Of a stretch of DNA of 64,000 nt, positions 8,407-17,240 are shown piece by piece. The number at the start of each line of letters is the position of its first letter. Within the stretch, counting starts at the first letter, position 1. Both the position numbers and the translations under genes were made by a program. Source of the stretch: Vulcanimicrobiota bacterium (GTDB lineage Bacteria; Vulcanimicrobiota; Xenobia; Xenobiales; JADMJV01); NCBI GenBank assembly GCA_019637395.1, contig JAHBVR010000018.1:62001-126000 (forward strand), written 5' to 3'. The notes below the pieces were generated by a model. The model was not told the DNA's origin. It did not search any database and saw nothing but the letters and a program-made list of their open reading frames with translations.

Positions 8407-8440
8407 AAAAAATCGGCCTGGAAGAGACTCCCAGGCCGAT
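8407..8440 (-). terminator. Rho-independent terminator on the minus strand, in the leader of the GHKL-like gene
   Basis: Reading the minus strand, a perfect 10-bp stem (ATCGGCCTGG / CCAGGCCGAT, 9-base loop) is followed directly by six T. It ends about 43 bases before the ATG at 8364. Nothing on this strand is known upstream, so it would stop either a short unrecognised RNA or a leader transcript before the gene (attenuation). A smaller hairpin (TGCAA-N4-TTGCA, 8459-8472) lies just upstream. The 8365-8574 stretch holds no other feature I can support. Confidence 0.65.
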
Positions 8441-8574
8441 GACTTTGCTTTAGGTAATTGCAACTTTTTGCATCAGCCATGAACTCCTGCTGCAAGACTG
8501 TATATTTCCATGAGTCGCAGGGCCAGGGCAGGTCGGTGGCTCGGCCTGAAGAAACCACTAAGATCGTGATTTAT

Positions 8575-10452
8575 GTGTTGCGCCGTCCGACCCGAGCCAT
8601 CGCTCTGATTTCCGTGCTTTTGTTTTGCTCGATCTTTTTGATGATGGTAGGGGGCATCGTGGCGCGGGTCCGCATGAGCAGCTATTTTTCGCTGCAGGGC
8701 CGCGACGAATTGGCGGCGCAGGCAGCGGCCGAGGCCGGGTTGGCGCGCGCCCTGTGCGAATTGTCGCACAACAAGGCCTGGGCGGGCAATCTTGCCCATC
8801 AGCGGCTGGACGGAGCGCAGTCCAGCTACACGCTGCAATGGGATGGAAGCCATTCGATCAACAATCTGGCCAACGATACGGCTGCGGCCGGGCCGAATGG
8901 ACCGGCCTCGGTGCCGCCCCACAGCGCTTACGTGGTGGTGGAAGGGAGCGCCGGGCCGCGTACCTGCCGCCTGGAAGCAGTGGTGACCACTTCCGGACTG
9001 ATCATCAACAGTCCAGCCCTGGCCACCACCGGAAACATTTCTTTCGGCAACGATATCGACGTGCGCGGAGTGCGCAGTCTGGATGACTCCTCCCCTATTC
9101 CCGCTTCTATCGTTTCCACCAAAAGCAGCGCTGAGAGCGGGATTATTTCCTGGTCAGGCATGGGAACCGCCAAGATCAAGGGCTCGGTGCTGAGTAACGG
9201 GGCCAATGCCTCGGCTATTTCCAGCAACCTCAATGCTGCGGTGGTTTCCGGTTCGGTCAAAGCGCAGCAGTCCGCTTCTCCACCGGCGCGCATCGATATT
9301 ACTTCGCGTGTGGCCGCCAAGAACGGCGCCCCCACCCCCACTCTGTCTGGCACCAGCCAGACACTGGGCGGCGGTGACTTTTACTTTCCTGGCGGGGTGA
9401 ACTATAACGGTGACCTCGAGCTCAACGGCTCCAACCTTTATGTTCAGGGCAATTTTCAAATTAACGGAAGCATTCGCGGCAAAGGCTCGGTTTTCGTGAC
9501 CGGCGCCAGCGGCTTCTCGGGCGACGCCGAGATCAAGGCCGGCGACAATCAGCAGATCGCCGTTTACAGTAAGGGAGACGTAACTCTCTCTGGATTCAAC
9601 GGCACGGCCACGCTCAACAGTCTGGCCACGGCGGTGGGCAACGATGCGCAAGGGGTCCCCTACTCCACCCACATCGACAACATGAAGCTGTGGACCAGCC
9701 GTATGCAAGATATCCAGGAGCAGGCGGCCGGGCTGCTGGCCGCCAGTCCCAGCGCCGCCCTGCCCAACGCGGCTCAAACTTACACCGGCGTAGCCGGCAC
9801 TCCCAAAATCTTCGGCAACGACGCCAGCGGGGGCAGCTACACTTCGGATTTCGACTATTACACCGATATTATGGGCTTCGATGTGGGAGACAACGCCTAT
9901 CGCGGAATTCCCCTGGAAAGCAAATACACCGGCGTGGTGCCCAAGCTGCATCAGTTGGTAAAAGATCATGCCACCGCCGGTCCCACCCGTGATTTCTTAA
10001 TGAAGAAATTGGCCAGTTTACGCGACCCGGACGACACCAACAAGGGAATTCTGGGTCACCATACGGACGACGGCGACATCGAGGCCGACCTCAACGCGGT
10101 GCTCTCCAGCGGCACTACGGAAGGTCTGTTTGACGCCTTGAACGACTATTGGTGGAACAGCTCGTACCTGACCCACGCTCGCCGCCGTGGTTTATTGTCG
10201 GCCCTGGGGGGCACGCTGCAACAACTGGACTTCAACCGGCTGGGCAGCAGCTACTTCCGCGGGTTGGTATATACCGAAGGCAATCTGCGAGCCCAGAATG
10301 ACGTGACGGTGGTGGGCTCGCTGGTAGGCGTGGGTCCGGCCAGTAACCTGGAATTGGACAACAGCGTCCAGGTTCTGTATGTGCCCGAGATCAGCCGGCG
10401 GGCGGGCGAAACCCTGGGAGTGGTGTCGGTCAAATCGTGGCTGCGCCGCTGA
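8575..10452 (+). CDS. PilX-like pseudopilin-associated protein with bactofilin-like repeats
   Basis: This protein of about 625 residues has an N-terminal helix (AIALISVLLFCSIFLMMVGGI) followed by the PilX-type signature AAEAGLARAL. The middle (about residues 270-370) is a ladder of short strands such as LYVQGNFQINGSIRGKGSVFVTG and YSKGDVTLSG, which also occurs in the genes at 13367 and 20642. It likely sits in the inner membrane and is assembled by a type IV pilus or type II secretion-like machine. The start is uncertain: GTG 8575 gives a normal short leader, while ATG 8479 would add 32 residues. Its stop overlaps the next prepilin gene by 16 bases, indicating an operon. Confidence 0.75.
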   Translation: MLRRPTRAIALISVLLFCSIFLMMVGGIVARVRMSSYFSLQGRDELAAQAAAEAGLARALCELSHNKAWAGNLAHQRLDGAQSSYTLQWDGSHSINNLANDTAAAGPNGPASVPPHSAYVVVEGSAGPRTCRLEAVVTTSGLIINSPALATTGNISFGNDIDVRGVRSLDDSSPIPASIVSTKSSAESGIISWSGMGTAKIKGSVLSNGANASAISSNLNAAVVSGSVKAQQSASPPARIDITSRVAAKNGAPTPTLSGTSQTLGGGDFYFPGGVNYNGDLELNGSNLYVQGNFQINGSIRGKGSVFVTGASGFSGDAEIKAGDNQQIAVYSKGDVTLSGFNGTATLNSLATAVGNDAQGVPYSTHIDNMKLWTSRMQDIQEQAAGLLAASPSAALPNAAQTYTGVAGTPKIFGNDASGGSYTSDFDYYTDIMGFDVGDNAYRGIPLESKYTGVVPKLHQLVKDHATAGPTRDFLMKKLASLRDPDDTNKGILGHHTDDGDIEADLNAVLSSGTTEGLFDALNDYWWNSSYLTHARRRGLLSALGGTLQQLDFNRLGSSYFRGLVYTEGNLRAQNDVTVVGSLVGVGPASNLELDNSVQVLYVPEISRRAGETLGVVSVKSWLRR

Positions 10453-10859
10453 GGCCACGGGCCTTTGGTCTGCTCGAGACAGTGCTGGCGGTGGGCTTGC
10501 TGGCCATGTCCGTGTTACTTTTATGCGGAGTGCTCATCTCGGCTTTGAAGCTGTCCGGCCAGACGCGCGAATCCACCGTCGCGGCGCAGGGAGCGCAGCA
10601 GATTTTCGAACAACTGCGCGGCGGCAGCTTCCTGCCTCCAGCCGGTTCTGTGACTTTTGACGGCGGCGCTGGCGACGCCAAGATGGCCGGCTTTCCTCCC
10701 GACCCCTATCCTGCTCAGGTGTTGGACGGGCGCACTTACACCTATGTGGTGAGGTCACAGCCGGTCAGCGGTCAGAGCGGGCTCCACGCTATTCTGGTCA
10801 CGGTCAACTGGGACAGCAAACACAAGATCCAGATGGAGACGCATGTTTTCTTCCCGTAA
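10437..10859 (+). CDS. Type IV prepilin-like protein (PilV type)
   Basis: The 140-residue protein starts from GTG 10437 with a short basic leader and the prepilin motif AFGLLETVLAVGLLAMSVLLL, with Glu at the fifth position after the likely peptidase site and a hydrophobic helix. It overlaps the genes on both sides (16 and 17 bases), so the three form one operon. Minor pseudopilins of this type prime or cap pilus or type II secretion fibres. The C-terminal part (YTYVVRSQPVSGQSGLHAILVTVNW) is an ordinary short beta domain. Confidence 0.82.
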   Translation: MAAPLRPRAFGLLETVLAVGLLAMSVLLLCGVLISALKLSGQTRESTVAAQGAQQIFEQLRGGSFLPPAGSVTFDGGAGDAKMAGFPPDPYPAQVLDGRTYTYVVRSQPVSGQSGLHAILVTVNWDSKHKIQMETHVFFP

Positions 10860-11451
10860 CCGGCGAGGATTCACGCTGATGGAGGTGCTGCTGGCGGCCG
10901 GCCTGCTGTCGCTGCTGCTGCTTTTGCATCTCAATATCTTCCAGGGCGGCATGAGCAGTTGGCAGAAGGTCGAGACCCAGGGAAGCCTGCTTCAGCAACT
11001 GCAGGTAGCCGGCGACCGCTGGGCGCGCGACTGCCTGCAAAGTTCGGGCAGCAACGTGGAAGTAGCCACCGAAACGATGGCGTTGCTATCGCCTACCAGC
11101 AAAACCGAGGGGCCGGCTTGCGATCCGCTTTCGGGTCTGGTGATCTGGCGGCGCAGCGAGGTTTTCTTTCGGGACGCCCCGTCCCGGGAGTTTCGCCTGC
11201 GCAAGCTGGACTGGCCCGTTCCCAGTTCGATCGCGCAGCCGATCGAGCAGGTGGATTTCGGCACGGGACTTCAGCCGCTGAATTTCTATCGCAACGGCGG
11301 CGACGTGCAGGCTCGCGATGTCGACCTGGCTGAATTCTCGCGCCAGGGTAATTGCTGGCAGTTGTTGTTACGCGCCTCCCAGAAGCGCTACGGTCGCGAA
11401 GCGCGCGAAACGGTGGAGGTGCGCTTTCTGGCCATTCCCCGAAACCAGTAG
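10843..11451 (+). CDS. Type IV prepilin-like protein (PilW/PulJ type)
   Basis: This 202-residue protein carries a textbook prepilin leader, RRGFTLMEVLLAAGLLSLLLLLHL, with cleavage expected after Gly and Glu at position +5. The following 160 residues are a globular domain with few Cys, as in PilW/PulJ. It is the last gene of the 8575-11451 operon. The local order PilX-like, PilV-like, PilW-like matches minor-pilin operons, except that the PilX-like protein is greatly enlarged. Confidence 0.88.
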   Translation: MFSSRNRRGFTLMEVLLAAGLLSLLLLLHLNIFQGGMSSWQKVETQGSLLQQLQVAGDRWARDCLQSSGSNVEVATETMALLSPTSKTEGPACDPLSGLVIWRRSEVFFRDAPSREFRLRKLDWPVPSSIAQPIEQVDFGTGLQPLNFYRNGGDVQARDVDLAEFSRQGNCWQLLLRASQKRYGREARETVEVRFLAIPRNQ

Positions 11452-11460
11452 AATCCAGGA

Positions 11461-11480
11461 CCGGGGCCTCGCGGCCCCGG
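11461..11480. terminator. Strong hairpin between convergent genes
   Basis: A perfect 8-bp GC stem (CCGGGGCC/GGCCCCGG) with a TCGC loop lies 9 bases after the prepilin operon and 6 bases before the end of the VOC gene. The tetraloop and stem are very stable. No T-tract follows on either strand, so classic intrinsic termination is not certain. Confidence 0.5.
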
Positions 11481-11486
11481 TACCAT

Positions 11487-11960
11487 TCAGGACTTGCCGG
11501 CCATCATGGCCTGTTTGGAGCGCTCCATCATTTGCTGAGGAGTGAGTTCTTCGATGCGTTGCATCAGGGTCCACACATGGCCGAACGGGTCGGTCACAGT
11601 TCCCATGCGGTCGCCCCAGAACTGGTTTTCCATGGCCTTGACCACTTTGCAGCCCTGTTTGACGGCCCGGTTGAAGACTTTATCAGCGTCCAGGCAGTAG
11701 ATGGTCAGCCCCATGGTGGTGCCTCCCAGGTTTTTGGGTGAGCGCATCTTGGACTCGGGGCACTCGTCCGCCATGTAGACCATACACCCGGCGATGTGCA
11801 GTTCGGCGTGGTGAATTTTCTTCTTGTCGGGCGAGGCCATGCGCATCACCTCTTGGGCGGCGAAGACCTTCTTGTAGAACTCGATGGCTTGAGCGCAATC
11901 GTGCATCACCAGGTAAGGCACGACGGCCTGCGTGCCCTTGGGCAACGGAGAAATGTTCAT
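11487..11960 (-). CDS. VOC family protein (PhnB/glyoxalase fold)
   Basis: The 157-residue protein matches PhnB-like VOC proteins: VVPYLVMHDCAQAIEFYKKVF at the start, HHAELHIAGCMVYMADE, GLTIYCLDADKVFNRAVKQGCKV, and the closing DRMGTVTDPFGHVWTLMQRIEELTPQQMMER. The family folds as paired beta-alpha-beta-beta-beta modules that bind a metal or small molecule, and includes glyoxalases and antibiotic-binding proteins. Metal ligands (His, Glu) are present at the expected places but the substrate is unknown. It is a single gene between two prepilin blocks and looks functionally unrelated to them. Confidence 0.88.
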   Translation of the reverse strand: MNISPLPKGTQAVVPYLVMHDCAQAIEFYKKVFAAQEVMRMASPDKKKIHHAELHIAGCMVYMADECPESKMRSPKNLGGTTMGLTIYCLDADKVFNRAVKQGCKVVKAMENQFWGDRMGTVTDPFGHVWTLMQRIEELTPQQMMERSKQAMMAGKS

Positions 11961-12039
11961 TGGATTTTAAACCCCCTTTGAGATAGTGCATTCAGACTAC
12001 CCTGTCTGCCCTGCTTGAAACCCTCGCGCACCAGAATTT

Positions 12040-12645
12040 TCACCAGATCAAGGGCAAGCGCAGGCGAAACGGAGAGCCATGGCCGAGCCGGCTGGTGACG
12101 CTCAGGTGGCCGTTCATAGCCTCCGCCAAGCTACAGGCGATGGCGAGTCCCAGACCGGTGCCGCCGGCGTGGCGGCGGGTAATGTATAGCTGCAGGAGTC
12201 GGCGCCGAAAACGAAAGACTTTGGTCGGAGCGTTTGATTTGGCATGACAATATGGCCTCGCCGGGCCTTGTGGGTCCAACCATTCGGTGGTTCCGAACTC
12301 GTCCAGGTTGATTTCCAAAGGTCGATTGGACAAGTAGATGGATTCACTGAAGTCAAATCCCGACGACTCGCGCTCCACCGAGAAGGTGACCCCGTGAGCG
12401 GTCAGGATCAAATCTTGCTCGAGACGCGCGTAGAGCTGACGGCGCAGCAAACCGTAGGCCCCCAGACTGACTAGAAGCAAAAGCAAAGACAGACTACCCA
12501 GGTTGAGCAGCAGCAGGCGCAGACGGGCGCGCCGAAGAACAGGGCTCAGCCGTGAGCCGGGCTGAGGCGATATCCTCGGCCATACTGGGATTCGATGACA
12601 TCGGGAGATACGGGGATCGTCTTCCACTAAAAGAATGCGCGCCAT
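12040..12645 (-). pseudogene. Collapsed two-component system: response-regulator start fused to gutted histidine kinase
   Basis: The frame starts MARILLVEDDPRIS, the opening of an OmpR-type receiver domain, then jumps after a few residues to the N-terminus of a sensor kinase (RRARLRLLLLNLGSLSLLLLLVSLGAYGLLRRQLYARLEQDL). It then jumps again to the very end of an HATPase domain (GGTGLGLAIACSLAEAMNGHLSV). The receiver body, DNA-binding domain, HAMP, HisKA and most of the ATPase domain are missing. At least two large internal deletions explain this, leaving an open frame of 201 codons. No enzymatic function is possible. Its promoter still carries the direct repeat found at the intact OmpR regulator gene. 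Confidence 0.85.
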
Positions 12646-12667
12646 CGATCTAAAATAACCTTGATTT

Positions 12668-12683
12668 GGTCAAGAATTGGTTA
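12668..12683 (-). promoter_or_regulatory. 11-bp-spaced direct repeat (TAACC-N6-TGACC)
   Basis: On the minus strand TAACC and TGACC are spaced exactly 11 bases, one helical turn, 23 bases upstream of the collapsed two-component gene. OmpR/PhoB-type regulators bind such tandem half-sites. The same arrangement occurs before the PAP2 gene and the intact OmpR regulator gene. Confidence 0.45.
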
Positions 12684-12766
12684 AGGCCTCTATTCCACGC
12701 CCTTCCGGCCCATTTGTTTACAGCCGGTTTAAAATCCAGCCCGATCGAGCCCGCTATTTTGGGCCT

Positions 12767-13414
12767 ATGAAAAAACTGGCCGTTCTCTGGGCTCTACCTC
12801 TTTTGGTGCTCCTCTGGCTCAAAGGCCAGGGTAGCCTGACCATCCAGCGGCTGACCGTCGATCCCAGTGCTCTGGCGGGAGTGCCTCCCTGGACCGGCCT
12901 GCTTTCCAACGCCGGCGTGCTGCTCTGGTTCAGTAGTGCTACGGTTCTCTTGTTCGTAGCCAGGACACGGCCCGGAGCGCGCCGGGTTGTGCTGCTGCCC
13001 GGCCTGCTCAGCCTGGTTTTGGGACTGGACGACGGTCTGATGTTGCACGAAGAGCTACTGCCCAGCCTGGCTGGAGTTCACTACACGGTCATGCAGCCGG
13101 CTCTCTACATCCTGTATGCAGCACTGCTGGGCTTGAGCCTGCGCGGCCTTCGCTCCCAGTTGCGGGGGGACTCCTGTGTGGTCTTGTTGGCGGCTATCTT
13201 TTGTCTGGGTGGCTCGGTGGCGGTGGATATGCTACTTGACAGCCACCTACTTTCCGAACGAAACTCTCTCGTTCTCGACGAAGGACTGGCCATGTGGCTG
13301 GAAGATGGCCTGAAACTGCTGGGCATCGTGGCCTGGTGGGGTTATTGGACGGACCTGAGCGCCCGGCTAGAACAGGTTATAGCTCTCGACTTCGAGCAGG
13401 GCGGGCCCGGTTAA
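12767..13414 (+). CDS. Multi-span membrane protein with LDDGLMLHEE motif, unknown function
   Basis: The 215-residue product has about six membrane helices. Conserved-looking acidic and His residues lie at membrane edges: LGLDDGLMLHEELLP near residue 85 and a second acidic helix WLEDGLKLLGIVAWWGYW near residue 185. The DD...HE plus E pattern could be a metal site, by inference. I chose ATG 12767 (MKKLAVLWALPLLVLLW); the longer frame from 12677 has no supporting features. It overlaps the convergent PilX-like gene by 48 bases. Confidence 0.7.
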   Translation: MKKLAVLWALPLLVLLWLKGQGSLTIQRLTVDPSALAGVPPWTGLLSNAGVLLWFSSATVLLFVARTRPGARRVVLLPGLLSLVLGLDDGLMLHEELLPSLAGVHYTVMQPALYILYAALLGLSLRGLRSQLRGDSCVVLLAAIFCLGGSVAVDMLLDSHLLSERNSLVLDEGLAMWLEDGLKLLGIVAWWGYWTDLSARLEQVIALDFEQGGPG

Positions 13415-15223
13415 ATTGAGAGGCCCGACTACATAGCGCGAGTCGTATTCCAGGTAGACATTGCCGCCGGTGAAATCAATGCGGCCACGGCCATTGTCGC
13501 CCGGAGCCGCTGGCGAATCGGGATCGGCTCCGAAAGCCACCACCATGCCGCGAAAATAGAGGTCGGTGGTTCCGGCTGGAAAGTCCGCCTTGACACTGCC
13601 GTGAGTGTAAAAAAGACCGGAGAAAGCGATGTCCCGGTAGGATGGAGGTCCGAAAGGCGGCGCCGGCAAGGTCGAGAGGAAGGGAACGGCGGGAGTGCCG
13701 CCACCGCTTCCCCCTCCCCCACCTGAGCCGGTGGTGGTAGTGCCGCCGATGGTAATTTCGGGCGGGATCTCCTCCAGAGTTACGTCGCCCTTGGCGTAAA
13801 TGGCGGTGCGGCTGTCCTGGTCGGCCTCGAGCACACTGGTGCCCTGAAAGGTGATGTTGCCTTCAGTGGTGACCGAACCCTGGCCGCGCAGACTGCCTTT
13901 CACGAAGACATCGCCCTGCGAGGTGATGATTGGCGGATTCGAGGTGGAAGTGGCCGGGGCCATTTCCACATTAGGACGGTTTTGGATAGCCGCGATCAAA
14001 CCATCCTCGGGAACGATGGCTATGCCGGTGGCTCCGCCGTTGGGCTTCACATAGACATCTCGGGTAATGCTTAAAGAAAGCCTGTTGACGTCCATACTGA
14101 TGGCGGTGGGCGCCAGGGGATTGCTGGGATTGTAGACCGCATCGGGAGTAACGGTGGCGGCCGGTGGCCCCACAGCCGGATCGTAAGGTTGGGCATAGTA
14201 TTCCAGTCTTCTGGGGCTGCGCCGCCACACGTAGGTGCCGGCGTCGATGTTAGCGGCGGTCGGGGGCGCCTTGGTAATCTGAGACCACTTGATGCGTGGA
14301 AAGCGCCCGCTGGAATCTTCCTGAGTGGCGGCGGGAGCCGTCGAGTCCACCCCATCGACCTTCATCACGCCGTTGCTTTGATTGACGTAAGCTTCCCCTT
14401 TGGAACTCATGTCGACGACCGGGTGCGTTCCGGAGCTGGCGTCCTGAATGTAGATGTCGCATAAGGTACGGGCGCGCGGCGGGACACCGGCGTCAGAACT
14501 GCGCACTTTCACCTGGCCCGAATTTTTGACGTTCATTTGGATATCTTTGGCCCCATAGATTGGGGAATCGCCCAGCTGGCTCAGGTTGCGACCGATGACA
14601 GCTTCGGCCACGCGACGTTTCACGTTACGTTTGACTCCGGCCGGGCCCAGGTTGCTCGGGTTCAGATCGCGCAAACCGTCGCCCGCCAACCCTTCGCACA
14701 AAATCATGGCGGAATAGCGGGGGCAATCGTAGGGAGAGAAACTGCTGGCAGGATCGACCGACCAGCCGCTCTTGTCGGCCCGGTAGACTCGCTTTTGAGA
14801 AGCGCTGTTGAGATTGTTCTCAGAAACGTAGGCATGATTGAAGACCATTCCCGATCCCGGCATGGTGGAGGAGCCATTTTGATAGTTGAAGCGGATGCGA
14901 AAAGCGCCGACATGATCGCCTCCGCCCACGATACCGAGCACGTTTCCGTGGTCTTCGCGCACCCAGAGCTGGCCGGGCATGTTGACGGTCACGGCGTTGC
15001 TGGTGCCACCATGCCAGTTCGGGTTTTCCTGGAGCCGGTTGCGCGCGTAGGCTACTCCCGCCTGGGCTGCTTCCAGAGCCAATTGCTCGTCTTCCTGCGA
15101 GCCGGCCAGGGCTCCGGAAGAGCGTGTCAGTGTCAGTCCGGCACCCAGAAACATCGTGGTGATGGCCACGATAATCAAGGTGATAATCAGGAGAATACCG
15201 CGTTTTTGCCTGGTTGATTTCAT
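13367..15223 (-). CDS. PilX-like protein with bactofilin-like repeats (second copy)
   Basis: The 618-residue protein starts MKSTRQKRGILLIITLIIVAITTMFLG, followed by the PilX-type ALEAAQAGVAYARNRL. It is about 60% longer than typical PilX families and carries the same repeat block as the gene at 8575 (GDVFVKGSLRGQGSVTTEGNITFQG, then IYAKGDVTLEE). A low-complexity Gly linker (TTTGSGGGGGSGGG) separates the C-terminal domain. It is the last gene of a three-gene minus-strand operon and overlaps the preceding prepilin gene by 4 bases (ATGA). It probably sits in or at the tip of a pilus-like fibre. Confidence 0.78.
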   Translation of the reverse strand: MKSTRQKRGILLIITLIIVAITTMFLGAGLTLTRSSGALAGSQEDEQLALEAAQAGVAYARNRLQENPNWHGGTSNAVTVNMPGQLWVREDHGNVLGIVGGGDHVGAFRIRFNYQNGSSTMPGSGMVFNHAYVSENNLNSASQKRVYRADKSGWSVDPASSFSPYDCPRYSAMILCEGLAGDGLRDLNPSNLGPAGVKRNVKRRVAEAVIGRNLSQLGDSPIYGAKDIQMNVKNSGQVKVRSSDAGVPPRARTLCDIYIQDASSGTHPVVDMSSKGEAYVNQSNGVMKVDGVDSTAPAATQEDSSGRFPRIKWSQITKAPPTAANIDAGTYVWRRSPRRLEYYAQPYDPAVGPPAATVTPDAVYNPSNPLAPTAISMDVNRLSLSITRDVYVKPNGGATGIAIVPEDGLIAAIQNRPNVEMAPATSTSNPPIITSQGDVFVKGSLRGQGSVTTEGNITFQGTSVLEADQDSRTAIYAKGDVTLEEIPPEITIGGTTTTGSGGGGGSGGGTPAVPFLSTLPAPPFGPPSYRDIAFSGLFYTHGSVKADFPAGTTDLYFRGMVVAFGADPDSPAAPGDNGRGRIDFTGGNVYLEYDSRYVVGPLNLTGPALLEVESYNLF

Positions 15224-15984
15224 CGCTTCAACACCACCCGTAGTCGTTGATTTTCCGTGTAGGGGCTAACTTTCAGGGAAATTCCGCCCATCGGCAGGGT
15301 CGCGTTGGCCCGCTCGATGTGGACCGCGCGCAAATCAATCTCCAGTGTCCGATCATAGCGTGTGCCTTCGAGGGAAAGCAAGTTGTCGGCCACTAATTTG
15401 CAGTTTTCCACCTGGGCCTCGGCGGCCAGAGCGGAGATGTCTCGATCGGCCGGGGCAGTGACGAAAGCGTCGACTTGATACGAGGTCATAAGCTTCTCCG
15501 GATGCTCGGACCGATTCACCACTTTGCGAATGAGAAATTTATGCGGCGCAAAATAATCTCCCCGCGGATCAGGGTCGATAGCGGCATTGTAGCCGCCGGA
15601 TATTTTGGAATAATGGGCGGGCCGAATCAGGTAATAGATGATATGGCGCTGCCAGCGCGGCATGCCGCTGGCCGGGTCGCGAACGTAGCGTAGCTCGGGG
15701 TTGCCCTGGGTCGGATCGTCGGCAGACAGAAACCAGATCACGTCGCCGTTGCCCGGAGTGCCGATCCGCTTCATGCCAATCTGGTCCGAGTCGGCTTTCT
15801 CGAGGTCCCGCTGCATCCAACTGAGCGCCTTGGACATCTTTTGCTGGGTGTCATTCTTCGAATGGATAGCGCGAAACTTACGAAACCCGTCGTGCAGAAG
15901 GTGGAAAATCAGGGCGGAAGCCAGGCTGAAAAGAGTCAGGACCAGCAGCAACTCGGGCAGCGAAAAAGCGCGCTTAAAACTCAT
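15220..15984 (-). CDS. Type IV prepilin-like protein (PilW/PulJ type)
   Basis: The 254-residue protein has a prepilin leader [27 protein letters not shown], with Ala-Phe at the likely peptidase site and Glu at +5. The globular part resembles other minor pseudopilins, with an amphipathic stretch (MSKALSWMQRDLEKAD) right after the membrane helix. It overlaps the preceding prepilin gene by 11 bases and the next gene by 4, which supports a single operon of prepilin, prepilin and PilX-like protein. Confidence 0.85.
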   Translation of the reverse strand: MSFKRAFSLPELLLVLTLFSLASALIFHLLHDGFRKFRAIHSKNDTQQKMSKALSWMQRDLEKADSDQIGMKRIGTPGNGDVIWFLSADDPTQGNPELRYVRDPASGMPRWQRHIIYYLIRPAHYSKISGGYNAAIDPDPRGDYFAPHKFLIRKVVNRSEHPEKLMTSYQVDAFVTAPADRDISALAAEAQVENCKLVADNLLSLEGTRYDRTLEIDLRAVHIERANATLPMGGISLKVSPYTENQRLRVVLKR

Positions 15985-16444
15985 CGTTCTCGTTGACCAA
16001 TCGATGCAATTCGATCGACAGACGTCCCTGGCCGGCTCGCTGCGCGTTGGCTCCGGTTCCCCACCACCAGCAGCGGACCGTTACCTTCTTAAGGCGGTTG
16101 CTGGCCAGACCCGCTCCCAAAGTCCCTCCGCCGCTAGAGGGCACGGTGGCGTAATCCAGCTGGTACTGAAACTCGGTCTGGCCTAATTGCAATACGCCGC
16201 TAACTCCGGGGGCGGCGTCGGCGGCGAAAAAGCCGGCTTTAGTCAAGGTCGGGTGGGTGCCTTTGAAGATATCGTGGAGTTGCTGGTTGATGACCGTTTC
16301 GGCCACGCGCGTGCCAACGGCGGTGTTGCCGGATTTGTCGGTAGCGCGATAGAGGCTGATAAAAAAGCTGGTCAAGAAGATCAGAGCTACGGCCAGAATC
16401 CCCAGACAGAGGACCAATTCCGCCAGCGAAAAGCCCCGTTGCAT
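15974..16444 (-). CDS. Type IV prepilin-like protein (PilV type)
   Basis: The 156-residue product has the canonical leader [24 protein letters not shown], with cleavage after Gly and Glu at +5. The C-terminal part contains an aromatic segment [11 protein letters not shown]. It is the first gene of the 16444-13367 minus-strand operon. The operon promoter must lie within the decayed efflux genes just upstream, because only 48 bases separate it from the RND remnant. Confidence 0.87.
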   Translation of the reverse strand: MQRGFSLAELVLCLGILAVALIFLTSFFISLYRATDKSGNTAVGTRVAETVINQQLHDIFKGTHPTLTKAGFFAADAAPGVSGVLQLGQTEFQYQLDYATVPSSGGGTLGAGLASNRLKKVTVRCWWWGTGANAQRAGQGRLSIELHRLVNENDEF

Positions 16445-16492
16445 AGCAGTTTCTTTGACCCGCGCCCCAGCCAGGCCTGCCCCTGCAGTGGC

Positions 16493-17240
16493 TCACAGTT
16501 GGGCAGAATTGTGACAATCCATGGGCTTTCCCAACCATAGATAGAAGGCGGGCAAGAGAAACAGGCTGAGCAAGGTCGAGGAAACATGCCGCCCAGGATG
16601 ACCAGCGCCATGGGGTAGTCAATTTCGTAGCCGGGCAAATTCCCGCCCAGGGCGATAGGCACCAGCGCCAGCATGGCCGTCATCAGGATGGGCACCAGCC
16701 GCTCCTGGGCGCCGCGCAGGACCAGTTCCGCCCCGAATTCGCAGCCTTCATCCAGTTGCAGGTGGCGGTAGTGGCTGACCAGCATGATACCGTTGCGGGC
16801 GGCGATGCCGAGCACGGCCACGAAGCCCACCACCGAGTCCAGCGAGATCACTCCCCCACCGGCGGCAATGCCGGCCACCCCGCCGATAAGCGAGAAAGCA
16901 GGGACAGAAAGACCACCGCCACCAGCCGGACCGACTGGAAGTCAGATTGGAGCAGCACCAGGATGGTCAGCAGCGCCCGCACCGACAGACCGGACAGGCG
17001 GCTGCGGGCCGCTTCCCGAGCCTCAAACTCGCCGAAGGTCTGGGGATAGTAGCCGCTCTCGGACTTGTGGGCCTTGAGGCTGGCGCGCATGTCGCGGGCC
17101 ACGCTGCCCAGGTCGCGCCCTTCCACGTTGCAGCTCACGTCGATACAGCGACTGGCCCCCTCACGGCGAATCGTCCACCACCGCCCCCAGCGAAATGGCC
17201 AGACCAGCGATGAACATCGTATTCACGGAATACCCAGGTG
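16493..17240 (-). pseudogene. Decayed heavy-metal RND efflux pump (CusA/CzcA type)
   Basis: Pieces of a CusA/CzcA-like pump appear in order in shifting frames: NTMFIAGLAISLGAVVDD ending at a stop near 17161, then [92 protein letters not shown], and [20 protein letters not shown] ending at 16493. A full pump has about 1040 residues; here only about 240 codons survive, with several frameshifts and large deletions. The periplasmic domains and most helices are gone. No function remains. Confidence 0.85.

Noticed and set aside
8441-8574. Possible cyclic di-GMP (GEMM) riboswitch before the PilX-like gene
   Set aside because: Some AGGTA and GCAA words resemble the class, but the conserved core and paired stems do not line up on either strand.
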